A DNA stretch of 64,000 bases from Candidatus Leptovillus gracilis (GTDB lineage Bacteria; Chloroflexota; Anaerolineae; Promineifilales; Promineifilaceae). The DNA is taken from positions 868,001 to 932,000 of the forward strand of contig JADJXA010000001.1 of the NCBI GenBank assembly GCA_016716065.1, read 5' to 3'. Shown piece by piece: positions 56,634 to 64,000 of the stretch. The position numbers were made by a program, and so were the translations under genes. Each line of letters starts with the position of its first letter. The stretch's first letter is position 1. A model generated the notes under the pieces. It saw only the letters and a list, made by a program, of their open reading frames with translations, had not been told where the DNA came from and did no database searches.

Positions 56634-58218
56634 CATTCCCCTCTTCCCGGCAGGCGCACGCTTCCTTGCTTACGCCGCCGCGGGTCAGCAGGCCATCATA
56701 TTCACGCCCCAGGCCAGATGTGACCCACCCGGCCATCTCCAGCGGCATCGAACCATCGGCGGAGACCCAACGGCCGTTATACAGCCGGGCCACATGCACA
56801 TGCGTGCCATTGGAAAAGCCCCCCTCGCATGAGGGATGCCCCAACCGGTCGCCGGTCTGCACAAAACTGCCGACGGCGATACGGTCGCGGCTTTCCAGGT
56901 GCATATACACAATCGCCCAGCCCGTCCCGGCAAACCCATCGCCGTCCAGGTCTACCACCACCGCCCCCTTGTCGCTGCGCACCACCCGGCCATCGGCCAT
57001 GGCCGTCACCCAGGCATCGGAGACCACACAGCCCAATTCGTCGGCTGGCGGCGCAAAATCAATCGCTGCCCAGGCGGAGCCAGAGGCCCAACCGCCGTGC
57101 GGCCCGCCGGTGTAATACCAGGTTTCGCCGCTGCCCCAGGGCAGTTGTAATGGCGGTTGGCGCAAATCAGCCGGCCACAATGGGTCCACGGTAAAGGCGA
57201 ACGGGCTGCCAAACAGCCGGTCGTAGGTCGCCAAAAAGCCGGTCACGCCCACGTCTTGCAGCCAACTTTCATAAGTGACGCCGCTGAACGCGCCGAGGGC
57301 GTTTTGCACCCCGGCCGTGCCGTCGTTGATGTCGGCGGCAAAGGCGACGCGCGTGCCATCATCCAGCGTGGTGGCGCTGATGCCGCCTTCGGCACGGCCG
57401 TAATAGCCCCAGTTGAGCAAATTGGCCGCTCGGCCAAGCTGCTGATACAGGCCAGACAGCCCGGCCGCTTCATAGCCCAGGGGAAATGGCACGGTGTTGG
57501 CTCCGGTAACGGCCGTTTTTGTCACCCACCCCGCCCGATGTTCCACAAACGCCAGCAGCAGGCGCGGATTGACGCTGTAGCGGTCGGCCACCAACTGCAC
57601 AATCTCCGGCCCGGCCATATAGACCCCTTCCACCTCTTCACCCACTGTCAGCAAATGGCCGCCATACGTTTCGGCAAAAGCGCGAATAACAAACTCCCTG
57701 GCCGCCGGACCATACACCAATTCGCTGTCGGGGATTAGCTTAAAGCTGGGGCCAGTGGCTTCCATCTGGCTGGGCACGCGGATTTCTTGCCCTACCAACA
57801 AAATAGCATTGGCGTCTAGCTGATTCAGTTCCAGCAAGTCGGCCACCGTCGCGCCGTAGATTTGGGCGATGTAACCCAACGTTTCACCCGCGCCGACAAA
57901 ATGGCTGGCAACCGCGCTGCTGCCGGCCGCGGCCACCGCGTGCGGCGCGTCTGGTGTGGGCGTGCCCACATAGGCCGGGCGGGTAGGCAAAATCATCGCC
58001 GGGATGATGGGCGTCGGCAGCGCATCTCCCGACGCCGCAGGAATGGCGGGCGCGCCGACGGCCGTTGGCTGCGACTGATCGGCTGTGGGCACGGTCGGGT
58101 CGGGTCGTTCGCAGGCAGCCAACAGCAGCAGCAAGACGACCAGCGCTGCCCACCAAGTCCTGGCAGGTCTGCCCGTGTAAAACCATTTTCGGTACTGTCT
58201 GAGCTTCTCATTCATCAA
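56617..58218 (-). CDS. LysM - M23 peptidase lipoprotein
   Basis: A 533-residue exported lipoprotein. The signal peptide ends in a lipobox (VVLLLLLAAC, Cys near residue 35), followed by a Thr/Pro/Ala-rich linker. A LysM domain lies at about 108-152 (HFVGAGETLGYIAQIYGATV, VGQEIRVP), and a C-terminal M23/LytM-like domain at about 380-500. The latter has GPHGGWASGSAWAAIDFAPP (first His and Asp ligands), WAIVYMHLESRDRI and GFSNGTHVHVARLYNGRW (HxH). It should bind peptidoglycan and may hydrolyse its peptide cross-links. The last five codons are heptamer-repeat DNA. Confidence 0.9.
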   Translation of the reverse strand: MMNEKLRQYRKWFYTGRPARTWWAALVVLLLLLAACERPDPTVPTADQSQPTAVGAPAIPAASGDALPTPIIPAMILPTRPAYVGTPTPDAPHAVAAAGSSAVASHFVGAGETLGYIAQIYGATVADLLELNQLDANAILLVGQEIRVPSQMEATGPSFKLIPDSELVYGPAAREFVIRAFAETYGGHLLTVGEEVEGVYMAGPEIVQLVADRYSVNPRLLLAFVEHRAGWVTKTAVTGANTVPFPLGYEAAGLSGLYQQLGRAANLLNWGYYGRAEGGISATTLDDGTRVAFAADINDGTAGVQNALGAFSGVTYESWLQDVGVTGFLATYDRLFGSPFAFTVDPLWPADLRQPPLQLPWGSGETWYYTGGPHGGWASGSAWAAIDFAPPADELGCVVSDAWVTAMADGRVVRSDKGAVVVDLDGDGFAGTGWAIVYMHLESRDRIAVGSFVQTGDRLGHPSCEGGFSNGTHVHVARLYNGRWVSADGSMPLEMAGWVTSGLGREYDGLLTRGGVSKEACACREEGNAISSE

Positions 58219-58345
58219 GAAATTGTACCTCAGGGTGGCCCTTTACGGGGGCGGGGTTATAGCGATTTTTGATTGACGATTGACGATTGGTCCTGAGCTT
58301 GCCGAAGGATAGACGTTTTTGTACTGCACCCGATATTAAGGGAAA
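58219..58345. other. Divergent spacer with a GATTGAC heptamer run
   Basis: Between the minus-strand M23 gene and the plus-strand TIGR03936 gene lie tandem GATTGAC GATTGAC GATTGGT heptamers, then CCTGAGCTTGCCGAAGGA, a type of sequence often seen in dispersed bacterial repeats. No clear promoter pair could be assigned. Confidence 0.5.
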
Positions 58346-59017
58346 ATGGGCGGTATGCAAGCAAATTATGTACAACGCCTACGATTGACCTTTAGAAAAG
58401 AGGGGCCGACGCGCTACATCGGCCATCTGGACCTGGCGCGGGTGATGGAACGGTCGCTGAACCGGGCGCGGATTCCTATGTCTTACAGCCAGGGTTTTAA
58501 TGCCCGGCCGCGTATGCAAATGGCCGCCGCTTTGCCGCTGGGCTATACCAGCGCCTGCGAGTTGGCGGACATCTGGCTGCAAGAGGCGATGGCGCCGGAG
58601 GCGGCCCGCCAGCAGATGATGGCTCGCATGGCCCCCGGCATTGTCATCTGGCAGGTGGTCGAAGTGCCGCTGAAGGAGCCGCCGCTGCAAGTACAAACGG
58701 CCGATTCTACCTACGAAGTTACTCTGCTGGACCCAATCAACCGGGACGCGCTGCAAGCCGGTATCGCCGGGCTGCTGGCGGCCGACTCGCTGCCACGCAT
58801 TCGACGCGACAAGGCGTATGATTTGCGTCCGCTGCTGCTGGACCTGGCGCTGGCCGAACCGGCTGGCGACCTGACGCGGCTGACCATGCGCCTGATGCTG
58901 CGCGAAGGGTTGACGGGCCGCCCCGACGAAGTCTTGGAAGCGCTGGCAATAGACCCGTTGGCGGCACGGATACACCGGGTGGCGATTGGGCTGCTGCCGT
59001 TGGCGGAGGCAGGCTGA
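58346..59017 (+). CDS. TIGR03936/DUF2344 radical-SAM-associated protein
   Basis: A 223-residue protein with the TIGR03936 signature: LRLTFRKEGPTRYIGHLDLA, RVMERSLNRARIPMSYSQGF and NARPRMQMAAALPLGYTSAC. In many bacteria this domain follows a B12-binding radical SAM protein encoded with the RNase G/E and L21/L27 genes; no such partner is in this window. The role may be in tRNA or rRNA modification, but that is inference. Either ATG at 58346 or 58355 could be the start. It is followed directly by the glycosidase gene (TGA GTG). Confidence 0.85.
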   Translation: MGGMQANYVQRLRLTFRKEGPTRYIGHLDLARVMERSLNRARIPMSYSQGFNARPRMQMAAALPLGYTSACELADIWLQEAMAPEAARQQMMARMAPGIVIWQVVEVPLKEPPLQVQTADSTYEVTLLDPINRDALQAGIAGLLAADSLPRIRRDKAYDLRPLLLDLALAEPAGDLTRLTMRLMLREGLTGRPDEVLEALAIDPLAARIHRVAIGLLPLAEAG

Positions 59018-59920
59018 GTGAAGGTTGTTGGACGTTGGTTGGTTGGTTGGTTGGTTTGTTTATTGGTGGGGTGTGGCACTGCCGTTTCCCCGCCACCACC
59101 ACCCACGCCCATCGTCCCCCTAAACACAGCCACGCAGCCATCGGCGCCAGACACTGCCGTTCCGCCCGCCGAGCTATCCCCCACTGCCACGCAGCAGCCC
59201 ACGATGCAGCCAACACGCCAGCCAACGCCCATACCGGATACCGGCTGGCAGCCGGTGCAGCCCGGCCTGGAGCAGCGCACGCTGCACCTGTTTGATGCGG
59301 CGGGCGTGGCCCGCGAGCGGCTGTTTGTTCTGCGCCTGGAGCCAGCGCAGTTCACCTTCGGCGTCGCCTACCGGCCGGGCGCGCCGCAGTTCATCCCGCA
59401 GTGGCAGGCGGAGACGGACGCGCTGCTGGTGGTGAACGGTGGCTACTTCACCCCGGAAAATGTGGCGACCGGCCTGATCATTGTGGCGGGGCAGGCCAGC
59501 GGCAGCAGCTACGGCGATTTTGCCGGAATGCTGGCCGTTGACGCGCGCGGCCCGGAAGTGCGCTGGCTGCGTGAACGGCCGTATTCCCCCGACGAACCCT
59601 TGCTGTATGCGCTGCAATCTTTCCCCATGCTGGTGCGGCCCGGCGGTGTATTGGGTTTTCCGGAGGAGGATGGCGTGGCAGCGCGGCGCACGGCCGTTGG
59701 GCAGGATGAGGACGGCCGTATCCTCTTCATCTTCGCCCCCTGGGGCAGCCTGACTCTGCACCAATTCAGCACGTTCCTGGCCGAGTCTGACCTGGGACTG
59801 GATGCGGCCTTTAACCTGGATGGCGGCCCTTCGACAGGGATGCTGCTGGTGGGGGAAACGGCCGTAGAGATTCCGGCCTTTGCGCCGCTGCCGGCCGTCA
59901 TCACGGTGCTGCCGCGGTGA
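59018..59920 (+). CDS. Phosphodiester glycosidase (NAGPA-like) lipoprotein
   Basis: A 300-residue exported lipoprotein. The signal peptide ends LVGWLVCLLVGCG (lipobox Cys near residue 19); a Pro/Thr-rich linker runs to about residue 75. The domain that follows matches the phosphodiester N-acetylglucosaminidase (NAGPA/DUF2233) family: ALLVVNGGYFTPENVATGLI, GMLAVDARG, and near the end LDAAFNLDGGPSTGMLLVG. Such enzymes cleave sugar phosphodiesters, possibly of cell-wall polymers. Its GTG start abuts the upstream stop, so both genes share a transcript. Confidence 0.88.
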   Translation: MKVVGRWLVGWLVCLLVGCGTAVSPPPPPTPIVPLNTATQPSAPDTAVPPAELSPTATQQPTMQPTRQPTPIPDTGWQPVQPGLEQRTLHLFDAAGVARERLFVLRLEPAQFTFGVAYRPGAPQFIPQWQAETDALLVVNGGYFTPENVATGLIIVAGQASGSSYGDFAGMLAVDARGPEVRWLRERPYSPDEPLLYALQSFPMLVRPGGVLGFPEEDGVAARRTAVGQDEDGRILFIFAPWGSLTLHQFSTFLAESDLGLDAAFNLDGGPSTGMLLVGETAVEIPAFAPLPAVITVLPR

Positions 59921-59970
59921 ACGGTACGAACTCGTAGGACACGTAATCCGTTATCCGTCTTCGGTTTAAA

Positions 59971-60050
59971 ACGGCCGTTCCCCACAACCAACTGAGAACA
60001 ATGAGCGGTGAACGGCCGTTCCTTCACAATTCAAAACGGCCGTTCCCCAT
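59971..60050. repeat. 41-bp ACGGCCGT repeats upstream of brnT
   Basis: ACGGCCGT occurs at 59971, 60012 and 60036. The first two are 41 bases apart and the unit (ACGGCCGTTCCCCACAACCA and on) aligns base by base with the 41-base units downstream of brnA at 60617-60739. This is therefore one repeat family bracketing the toxin-antitoxin module. Confidence 0.8.
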
Positions 60051-60067
60051 ATTTCCATATAAACGTA

Positions 60068-60096
60068 TTGCTATTTAACCATATTAACCATACAAT
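60068..60096 (+). promoter_or_regulatory. brnT promoter with tandem 9-bp operator-like repeats
   Basis: TTGCTA (60068-60073), a 17-base spacer and TACAAT (60091-60096) precede the brnT ATG by six bases, so the mRNA would be leaderless or nearly so. The spacer contains two perfect tandem copies of TTAACCATA (60075-60083 and 60084-60092). They are a natural candidate for the BrnA binding site, because BrnA antitoxins repress their own operons. Confidence 0.6.
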
Positions 60097-60102
60097 TATC
60101 AT

Positions 60103-60399
60103 ATGCGTGCATCGGAATCTTCATCATTTGAGTGGGATGATGAAAAAGACAACTTGAATCGGAAGAAACACGATGTCTCGTTTATTTTGGTGCAATACGC
60201 CTTCGCCGACCCTAAGCGTGTCATCTTGGAAGACATTACCCACAGCACGGAAGATGAAAAACGGTATTTCTGTATTGGCAAGATCGGCGAAGGCATCATG
60301 ACAGTTAGATTCACCTATCGCACTGACCGGATACGCATCTTTGGCACCGGTTATTGGCGCAAAGGAAAGCAGATATATGAGCAAGAAAATCATTTATGA
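60103..60399 (+). CDS. brnT: BrnT-family toxin
   Basis: A 98-residue RelE-fold ribonuclease toxin of the BrnT family. It has FEWDDEKDNLNRKKHDVSF, AFADPKRVILEDITHSTEDE, KRYFCIGKIGEGIMTVRFTY and RIRIFGTGYWRKGKQIYEQE. These match the usual FEWDxxKxxxNxxKHGVSF and R(I/V)IS(A/G)RxAxxxExxxYE pattern, although the second motif is altered (GTGYWRKGKQIYE). The next gene is its antitoxin, overlapping by 23 bases. GC content is lower than in nearby core genes, which suggests acquisition. Confidence 0.92.
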   Translation: MRASESSSFEWDDEKDNLNRKKHDVSFILVQYAFADPKRVILEDITHSTEDEKRYFCIGKIGEGIMTVRFTYRTDRIRIFGTGYWRKGKQIYEQENHL

Positions 60400-60613
60400 G
60401 AAAGGTCCGATAAATGAAGTAAAAATAGTGACCGATTTTTTACCCTCACCAGAAGAGCTTGTTTTTCGCGAGGAAACTGTCAAAGTTACCATTGCTTTAA
60501 GCAAGGGCAGCGTGGAGTTCTTCAAAAACGAGGCTGATAAATATCACACTTCCTATCAAAAAATGATTCGCCGTTTGCTAGACGAATATGCGCTACATCA
60601 TTCGGCATCGTAA
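60377..60613 (+). CDS. brnA: BrnA-family antitoxin
   Basis: A 78-residue ribbon-helix-helix type antitoxin. The start is the ATG at 60377 (MSKKIIYEKGPINEVKIV), inside the brnT 3' end; a longer frame from 60341 has no support. The C-terminal half VKVTIALSKGSVEFFKNEAD and YQKMIRRLLDEYA is the RHH DNA-binding and dimerisation segment. It would neutralise BrnT and repress the promoter at 60068-60096. Confidence 0.9.
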   Translation: MSKKIIYEKGPINEVKIVTDFLPSPEELVFREETVKVTIALSKGSVEFFKNEADKYHTSYQKMIRRLLDEYALHHSAS

Positions 60614-60616
60614 ATC

Positions 60617-60760
60617 ACGGCCGTTACCTCACCACAAATCGCTAACTGTGAATGGGCACGGCCGTTTCCCAACACCACCCGCTAACAATGAATGAGGAAC
60701 GGCCGTTCCCCACCACCACTCGCTAATAATGAATGGGGAACGGCCATTTTCTCCACAATC
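60617..60760. repeat. Tandem 41-bp repeats with ACGGCCGT heads
   Basis: ACGGCCGT starts at 60617, 60658 and 60699, and a variant ACGGCCAT at 60740: every spacing is exactly 41 bases. The body of each unit reads about TT.CCC.AC.ACCA then CGCTAACAATGAATG.GGA. The array begins four bases after the brnA stop. The following stretch to 60909 shows no gene or clear structure. Confidence 0.88.
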
Positions 60761-60909
60761 CACCCTGCTCTGGTAGACGGCATCAACCAGGACTAGAAAA
60801 TGGGAAAGAAGGTGTGTCACCACGAGGACACGGGACACAATAGGCAGCAGACAGCAAACCCAAAAACCTCACCAATACAAGGTGTCCTGCCACAGTGAGC
60901 ATATTATTT

Positions 60910-61257
60910 TTACTTTAATACTATGGATATTATCCATCTAAGTGCTGCTAAAAGGACGATTCCCCCAGAGTAAACATAAAGCGTGGTTTTTATCACACCA
61001 TTCCCACCCCATAAACTTGCAGCTATCAAACAAACTACCAAATAAACGATAGACCAAATTTGAATGATCCCTGGACCTACATATACAAATTCTTTTCCTG
61101 GAGACAAGCCGAATAATACAACAATCAAACTTGTGGTCTTAAAGTGTAGTGCCTCTGATCTGCTGAGGTTTTCTGCTTTTTGTATTATAAACGCGAGCCC
61201 CCAAGGTACTGTAATAAGCATAGTGACTAAAAGAATTAGACTATATTTGTAAACCAT
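60910..61257 (-). CDS. Small membrane protein of unknown function
   Basis: A 115-residue hydrophobic protein with three or four predicted membrane helices (YSLILLVTMLITVPWGLAF, TTSLIVVLFGLS, IIQIWSIVYLVVCLIAASLW and GGIVLLAALRWIISIVL). GAGGAG lies about eight bases before the ATG at 61257. Its base composition is much more AT-rich than the rest of the window, so it is probably acquired DNA. I recognise no family. Confidence 0.55.
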   Translation of the reverse strand: MVYKYSLILLVTMLITVPWGLAFIIQKAENLSRSEALHFKTTSLIVVLFGLSPGKEFVYVGPGIIQIWSIVYLVVCLIAASLWGGNGVIKTTLYVYSGGIVLLAALRWIISIVLK

Positions 61258-61328
61258 TACATGATCTCCTCAGATAAATTTCGCTATTTTCAGTCTAGTA
61301 CCTCAACTTTCTAATTTTGAGGGGTAAT

Positions 61329-61720
61329 ACCCCCTGCTGTGGCCGGTCTTCCAGACCGTGCCACCCCACCCCACCGTTGCCCACCGGAACTCGCCTGTTT
61401 TACCACGTCACGGCCGTCAATATCACATCGCTCTCTCCTGGGGGGTCCAACAGCCAATAGGTCGCCGACGAAAACCGCCAGGCCGTTGCCTCCCACACCA
61501 GCCCTTTGCGCACCGGGTTGTCGTGAACATAGTCCACTTTCGTCTGCCAGAAGGAGTTAGTAGAGAATAGCCCCCTCTTGAATCTGGTAGGTTTCCATGC
61601 CGCGCATTGTACGTCAGGAAGCAAGGCCGCGCGAAAAGTGACGCGGTAGTGGACGAAAACCAGGTTGGTGACTGGCAAGCAGCTGGGGCACGGTCTGGAA
61701 GACCGGCCCCAGCAGGGGGG
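61329..61720 (-). mobile_element. REP-flanked RAYT remnant
   Basis: Inverted REP-like units bound the element: left at 61329-61362 and right at 61687-61720, each containing CCGGTCT-TCC-AGACCG (or its complement) plus CCCC-TGCTG, identical over at least 20 bases. Between them is a fragment of a REP-associated tyrosine transposase (separate entry). This is the known REP/RAYT arrangement, here internally deleted. It has landed in the RHS pseudogene after the codons for NPQSFN. Confidence 0.78.
61400..61607 (-). pseudogene. REP-associated tyrosine transposase, internally deleted
   Basis: The N-terminus survives as MRGMETYQIQEGAILY (from the ATG at 61607) and ends in a stop. The C-terminus survives in another frame as KVDYVHDNPVRKGLVWEATA and WRFSSATYWLLD, the HNPVRxGLV...WxxSS motif of IS200-like Y1 REP transposases. 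The catalytic HUH and Tyr regions are deleted, so the gene is dead. Confidence 0.75.
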
Positions 61721-61789
61721 TTGAAACTTTGGGGATTTGTCGGGTCGGGTATAACGGTGTCGGGAGAAACCATTCGGTATATATAAGAC

Positions 61790-63088
61790 CAGCAGTTCTC
61801 AATCTGAAAAACTAGTGACATGAAGGGCAAAAAGTGATAGTGTCAGGCATTTGCCCAAAGGAGAAAACATGAGCCACGCACTATCACTAGATAAAATCAT
61901 GGAACATTTTCAAGAATCCTGGCGCAAGTTGCCAGACTACCGGAAACCAATAACAACACTAAATACGAGGTAGCGGATGCTGCGTTGTCAGCCTACAGCG
62001 TCTGTTTTATTCAATCGGCTTCCTTTTTAGCCCACCAGCGGGTTATGAACCAACGTAAAGGTCAAGACTACGCAGGAACTTTGTTTTGCATCAGCAAGAT
62101 ACTCAGTAACAATCAGATACGAAACTTGCTAGACCCAGTGACACCTGACCACTTTCATGGAGATTTCTCTTGGATTCATGGGGAATTAAAGCAAAGTGGT
62201 TGTTTGGTGAACTTTCAGGATTATAAAGCACTTATCTGATCCCTTTGATGGAGTTGTCTTTCATTCCTCAGAAAATCCATTGTGATAAGGGATGGTCATG
62301 AGAAGCAAGATTGTGAACGAGCTGCAGTTAAGCGCTGGTTAAAGGCAGCATCAGGGTCAGTTTGAGGCCCAAAGTGTGACCTTTCTGGGTGATGATTTGT
62401 ACGCTAACCAGCCGCTGTGTCAGTTAATTGACCAAACCTATCAACAATTCTTTATCTTTGTCTGCAAACCTGATTCCCATCCCACCCTTTATCAATGGGT
62501 AGACTCTCTGGCTGGTGTCGCGGGTTTAGAGACCATGCAAGAACGCTTTTGGAATGGCCGACATGGGGAAATCTGGTCCTATCGCTTTGTCAACCAGATA
62601 CCCTTACGGGCGGGCGAGGATGCTATGTTGGTCAACTGGTTAGAGTTAACCATTACCCATGAAGGCACTGGCGAACAGATCTTTCATAATGCTTGGATTA
62701 CCAGCCATCAGGTCACGCTCAAGAATGTGACTTCTTTAGCTAAGAGGGGGCGTACACGCTGGAAGGTTGAAAATGAAAACATCAATGTCCTCAAGACCAA
62801 AGGTTACAATCTAGAACACAATTTTGGTCATGGGCTGAATCATTTGTCTAATGTCTTTTTCTCGCTCAATATTCTGGCTTTTCTGACTCATACAGCCCAG
62901 CACTTGCTCAACAAGGCTTATCGTCTCTTACGAGATACGTTAGTTGTACGGCGCACTTTTTCAATGATCTCAAAGCCTTAACTCGCTATATCGTTTTCGA
63001 TAGTTGGGATGCCTTGTTTGCTTTTATGATAGATGGGTTGGAGTTATCCCCTTGATTCTTTCATTTAATTTCAGATTGAGAACTGCTG
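61790..63088 (+). mobile_element. Degraded DDE insertion sequence with 9-bp target duplication
   Basis: Inverted repeats CAGCAGTTCTCAATCTGAAA (61790-61809 and complement 63069-63088) bound a 1,299-bp element. The perfect direct repeat ATATAAGAC (61781-61789 and 63089-63097) is its target duplication. The transposase inside is frameshifted. Its ends resemble those of the MITEs at 7197 and 55949 (CAGCA.TTC.CAAT), and both make 9-bp duplications. Confidence 0.88.
61869..62981 (+). pseudogene. DDE transposase, multiply frameshifted
   Basis: The protein begins MSHALSLDKIMEHFQESWRK (61869), shifts frame near 61950, and continues as YSVCFIQSASFLAHQRVMNQ to a stop at 62239. It resumes from about 62376 as VTFLGDDLYANQPLCQLIDQ to WKVENENINVLKTKGYNLEH and NFGHGLNHLSNVFFSLNILA. 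The RWKVENEN box carries the catalytic Glu and GDDLYAN the Asp, so it belongs to the IS4-like DDE group; I cannot name the family. At least two indels make it inactive. Confidence 0.8.
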
Positions 63089-63639
63089 ATATAAGACACA
63101 TAAAACCGTGCGTTCATGTAAATCAGCCCCAGGTCGTCGTTGTGTTTGTGCCCTGTGTACCCCCTGTCTGTCACCTCATTTGGCCCGCTGCCCTCGCGGT
63201 AGCCGCCAAAGGGATAGTAGCGCGTCACGTCGCCCACCAACTGCCCCGCTTGCGGGTGCGGGTCGCCATTACCATCCAGACCATAAGTCATGGCGCTGGC
63301 GCTGCCTAAATGGTCGCTGTAGAGATAGTACAGCCCATCATGGCCCTCCGGGTCGCCGGTGACGCGCACAGCTGCTGCCTGCCCCGCCAACATATACGTG
63401 CTGCGCCGGATGATGTCGCCCGCCGCCAGGTATTGCAGGTCAACATCGCCGAAGGCCAGGTGGCCCGCAGCCAGGGTGATGGTCAACTGCCGTCCCGCTG
63501 CCGCTGTGTGGCGCGTCCGCCCCGGCCACAGGCATGGGCCACAGGCATGGCCGGGAGCCGCTCATTGGTGACCTGCTCCCAGGTGTTCGTCATCTGCCAG
63601 GGCGTCGGCTGGGTCTGGTCAAGAACGGTGACGGCATCC

Positions 63640-64000
63640 ACTGCCAGACGCAATTGTTCTACTTGCGCAAATTGCCAGTCATCGAATTCCGGGGCATCCC
63701 CTAGAACAAAACCAGCCATAAAATCTCCCCGATATAGCTTAACCGCCCTATCCAAATGCTCACACCGCTCATTCACAGAAATTTATGGTGCTGAAGCAGC
63801 TGCCAGGCTGCACTGAAAAGCGAATAAGTCAACGACAAGTGGTGCGTCCGGGGTTATGGTTACATAAGCCCGATCAACCCTTAGGGCCCGTAAATTTATT
63901 ACTTCCCGCACTTCCTCAACTTTCTATGACCAGGGTGCGGGAACTTATTCTTTTACGGACCCTTACAAACTTATCCAAAATAGGGCATGGTTCATCGGGC
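63640..64000 (-). pseudogene. BTAD-domain (SARP/LuxR-type) regulator fragment
   Basis: Fragment of a bacterial transcriptional activator domain, running off the right edge. Upstream part: PDEPCPILDKFV then RVDRAYVTITPDAPLVVDLF (joined across the 79-bp element). Downstream part: LDRAVKLYRGDFMAGFVLGD and APEFDDWQFAQVEQLRL, the TPR-like BTAD signature. A stop codon near 63783 interrupts the two parts. After about residue LRLAV the sequence no longer looks like BTAD and merges into the RHS region, so two decayed genes have been joined. Confidence 0.65.
63884..63962. mobile_element. 79-bp miniature inverted-repeat element
   Basis: Two 28-base arms (63884-63911 and 63935-63962) pair at 22 of 28 positions, with GGGCCCGTAAA and TTCCCGCAC conserved at the two ends of the arms. 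A 3-bp direct repeat TTA flanks it (63881-63883 and 63963-63965). Removing the element and one TTA restores the BTAD frame as KFVRVDRAYVTI. Confidence 0.72.

Larger units (their letters stand above)
61721..63600 (-). pseudogene. RHS-repeat core gene, split by an IS
   Basis: Upstream part (63098 to about 63600): AGHLAFGDVDLQYLAAGDII, YYLYSDHLGSASAMTYGLDG, YYPFGGYREGSG and GYTGHKHNDDLGLIYMNARF, the RHS-associated core. Downstream part (61721-61788): YIYRMVSPDTVIPDPTNPQS. Deleting the IS and one target copy joins them in frame as MNARFYVSYIYRMVSPDTVI. The variable toxin tip that should follow is lost at the REP element. The upstream border with the BTAD fragment is unclear. RHS proteins are polymorphic toxins or surface proteins. 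Confidence 0.78.

Noticed and set aside
60617..60760. Possible CRISPR array in the 41-bp repeats
   Set aside because: The units are contiguous with no unique spacers between identical repeats, the repeat bodies drift, and there are no cas genes.
61303..61316. CCTCAACTTTCTA shared with 63914-63926
   Set aside because: A single 13-base match in two AT-rich accessory spacers, with no extension on either side; too weak to call a repeat.

Overview
The window is a high-GC bacterial chromosome segment that looks like Chloroflexota (Anaerolineae-type). The support is inferential: a DHH-CBS-tRNA nucleotidyltransferase fusion, a YabN-like methylase-MazG fusion, DUF951 and DUF2344/TIGR03936 proteins, and lipoproteins with Thr/Pro-rich linkers. 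No rRNA or tRNA gene was found. The palindrome ACGGCCGT is strikingly over-used, with 14 copies in the first 5.5 kb by eye.

Layout. 1-7.2 kb (plus strand): the end of a HAD phosphatase, a SEC-C protein, aroA and aroE (shikimate pathway), a YtcJ-type amidohydrolase, a J-domain-like coiled-coil protein and a HigB/HigA toxin-antitoxin pair. 7.4-12.2 kb (minus): the DHH-CBS-CCA fusion and a Kef-type antiporter. 12.4-15 kb: a complete IS4-superfamily insertion sequence, then a DUF433 antitoxin with a PIN-like toxin gene broken by a small palindromic element. 15-19.5 kb: an ADP-forming acyl-CoA synthetase, an SH3b membrane protein and MazG.

19.6-45.4 kb (all minus) is the translation/transcription core, in order of transcription: rpoB; rpsL-rpsG-fusA-tuf; S10 genes (rpsJ to rpsQ); spc genes (rplN to adk); rpmJ; alpha genes (rpsM, rpsK, rpsD, rpoA, rplQ); truA; rplM; rpsI, closed by an intrinsic terminator. 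rpoC does not follow rpoB, and map and infA are absent between adk and rpmJ. Near-consensus sigma-70 promoters precede rpoB and rpsL, and both have long hairpin-bearing leaders.

45.4-60 kb: a frameshifted family-4 glycosyltransferase, a prephenate dehydrogenase-like gene, an HD protein, an M50 protease, DUF951 coupled to a cellulose-synthase-like glycosyltransferase, two tandem PEP/pyruvate-binding-domain proteins, a HIT protein, a LysM-M23 lipoprotein, a TIGR03936 protein and a phosphodiester glycosidase lipoprotein.

60-64 kb is accessory DNA: a BrnT/BrnA module bracketed by 41-bp ACGGCCGT repeats, then a graveyard in which RHS and BTAD-regulator genes are broken by a degraded IS, a REP-flanked RAYT remnant and a 79-bp miniature element. 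The richest novelty is in non-coding repeats: a 180-190 bp MITE with 9-bp target duplications, heptamer arrays, twin hairpins with TCC/GGA triloops, and a 27-mer shared between two distant intergenic regions.
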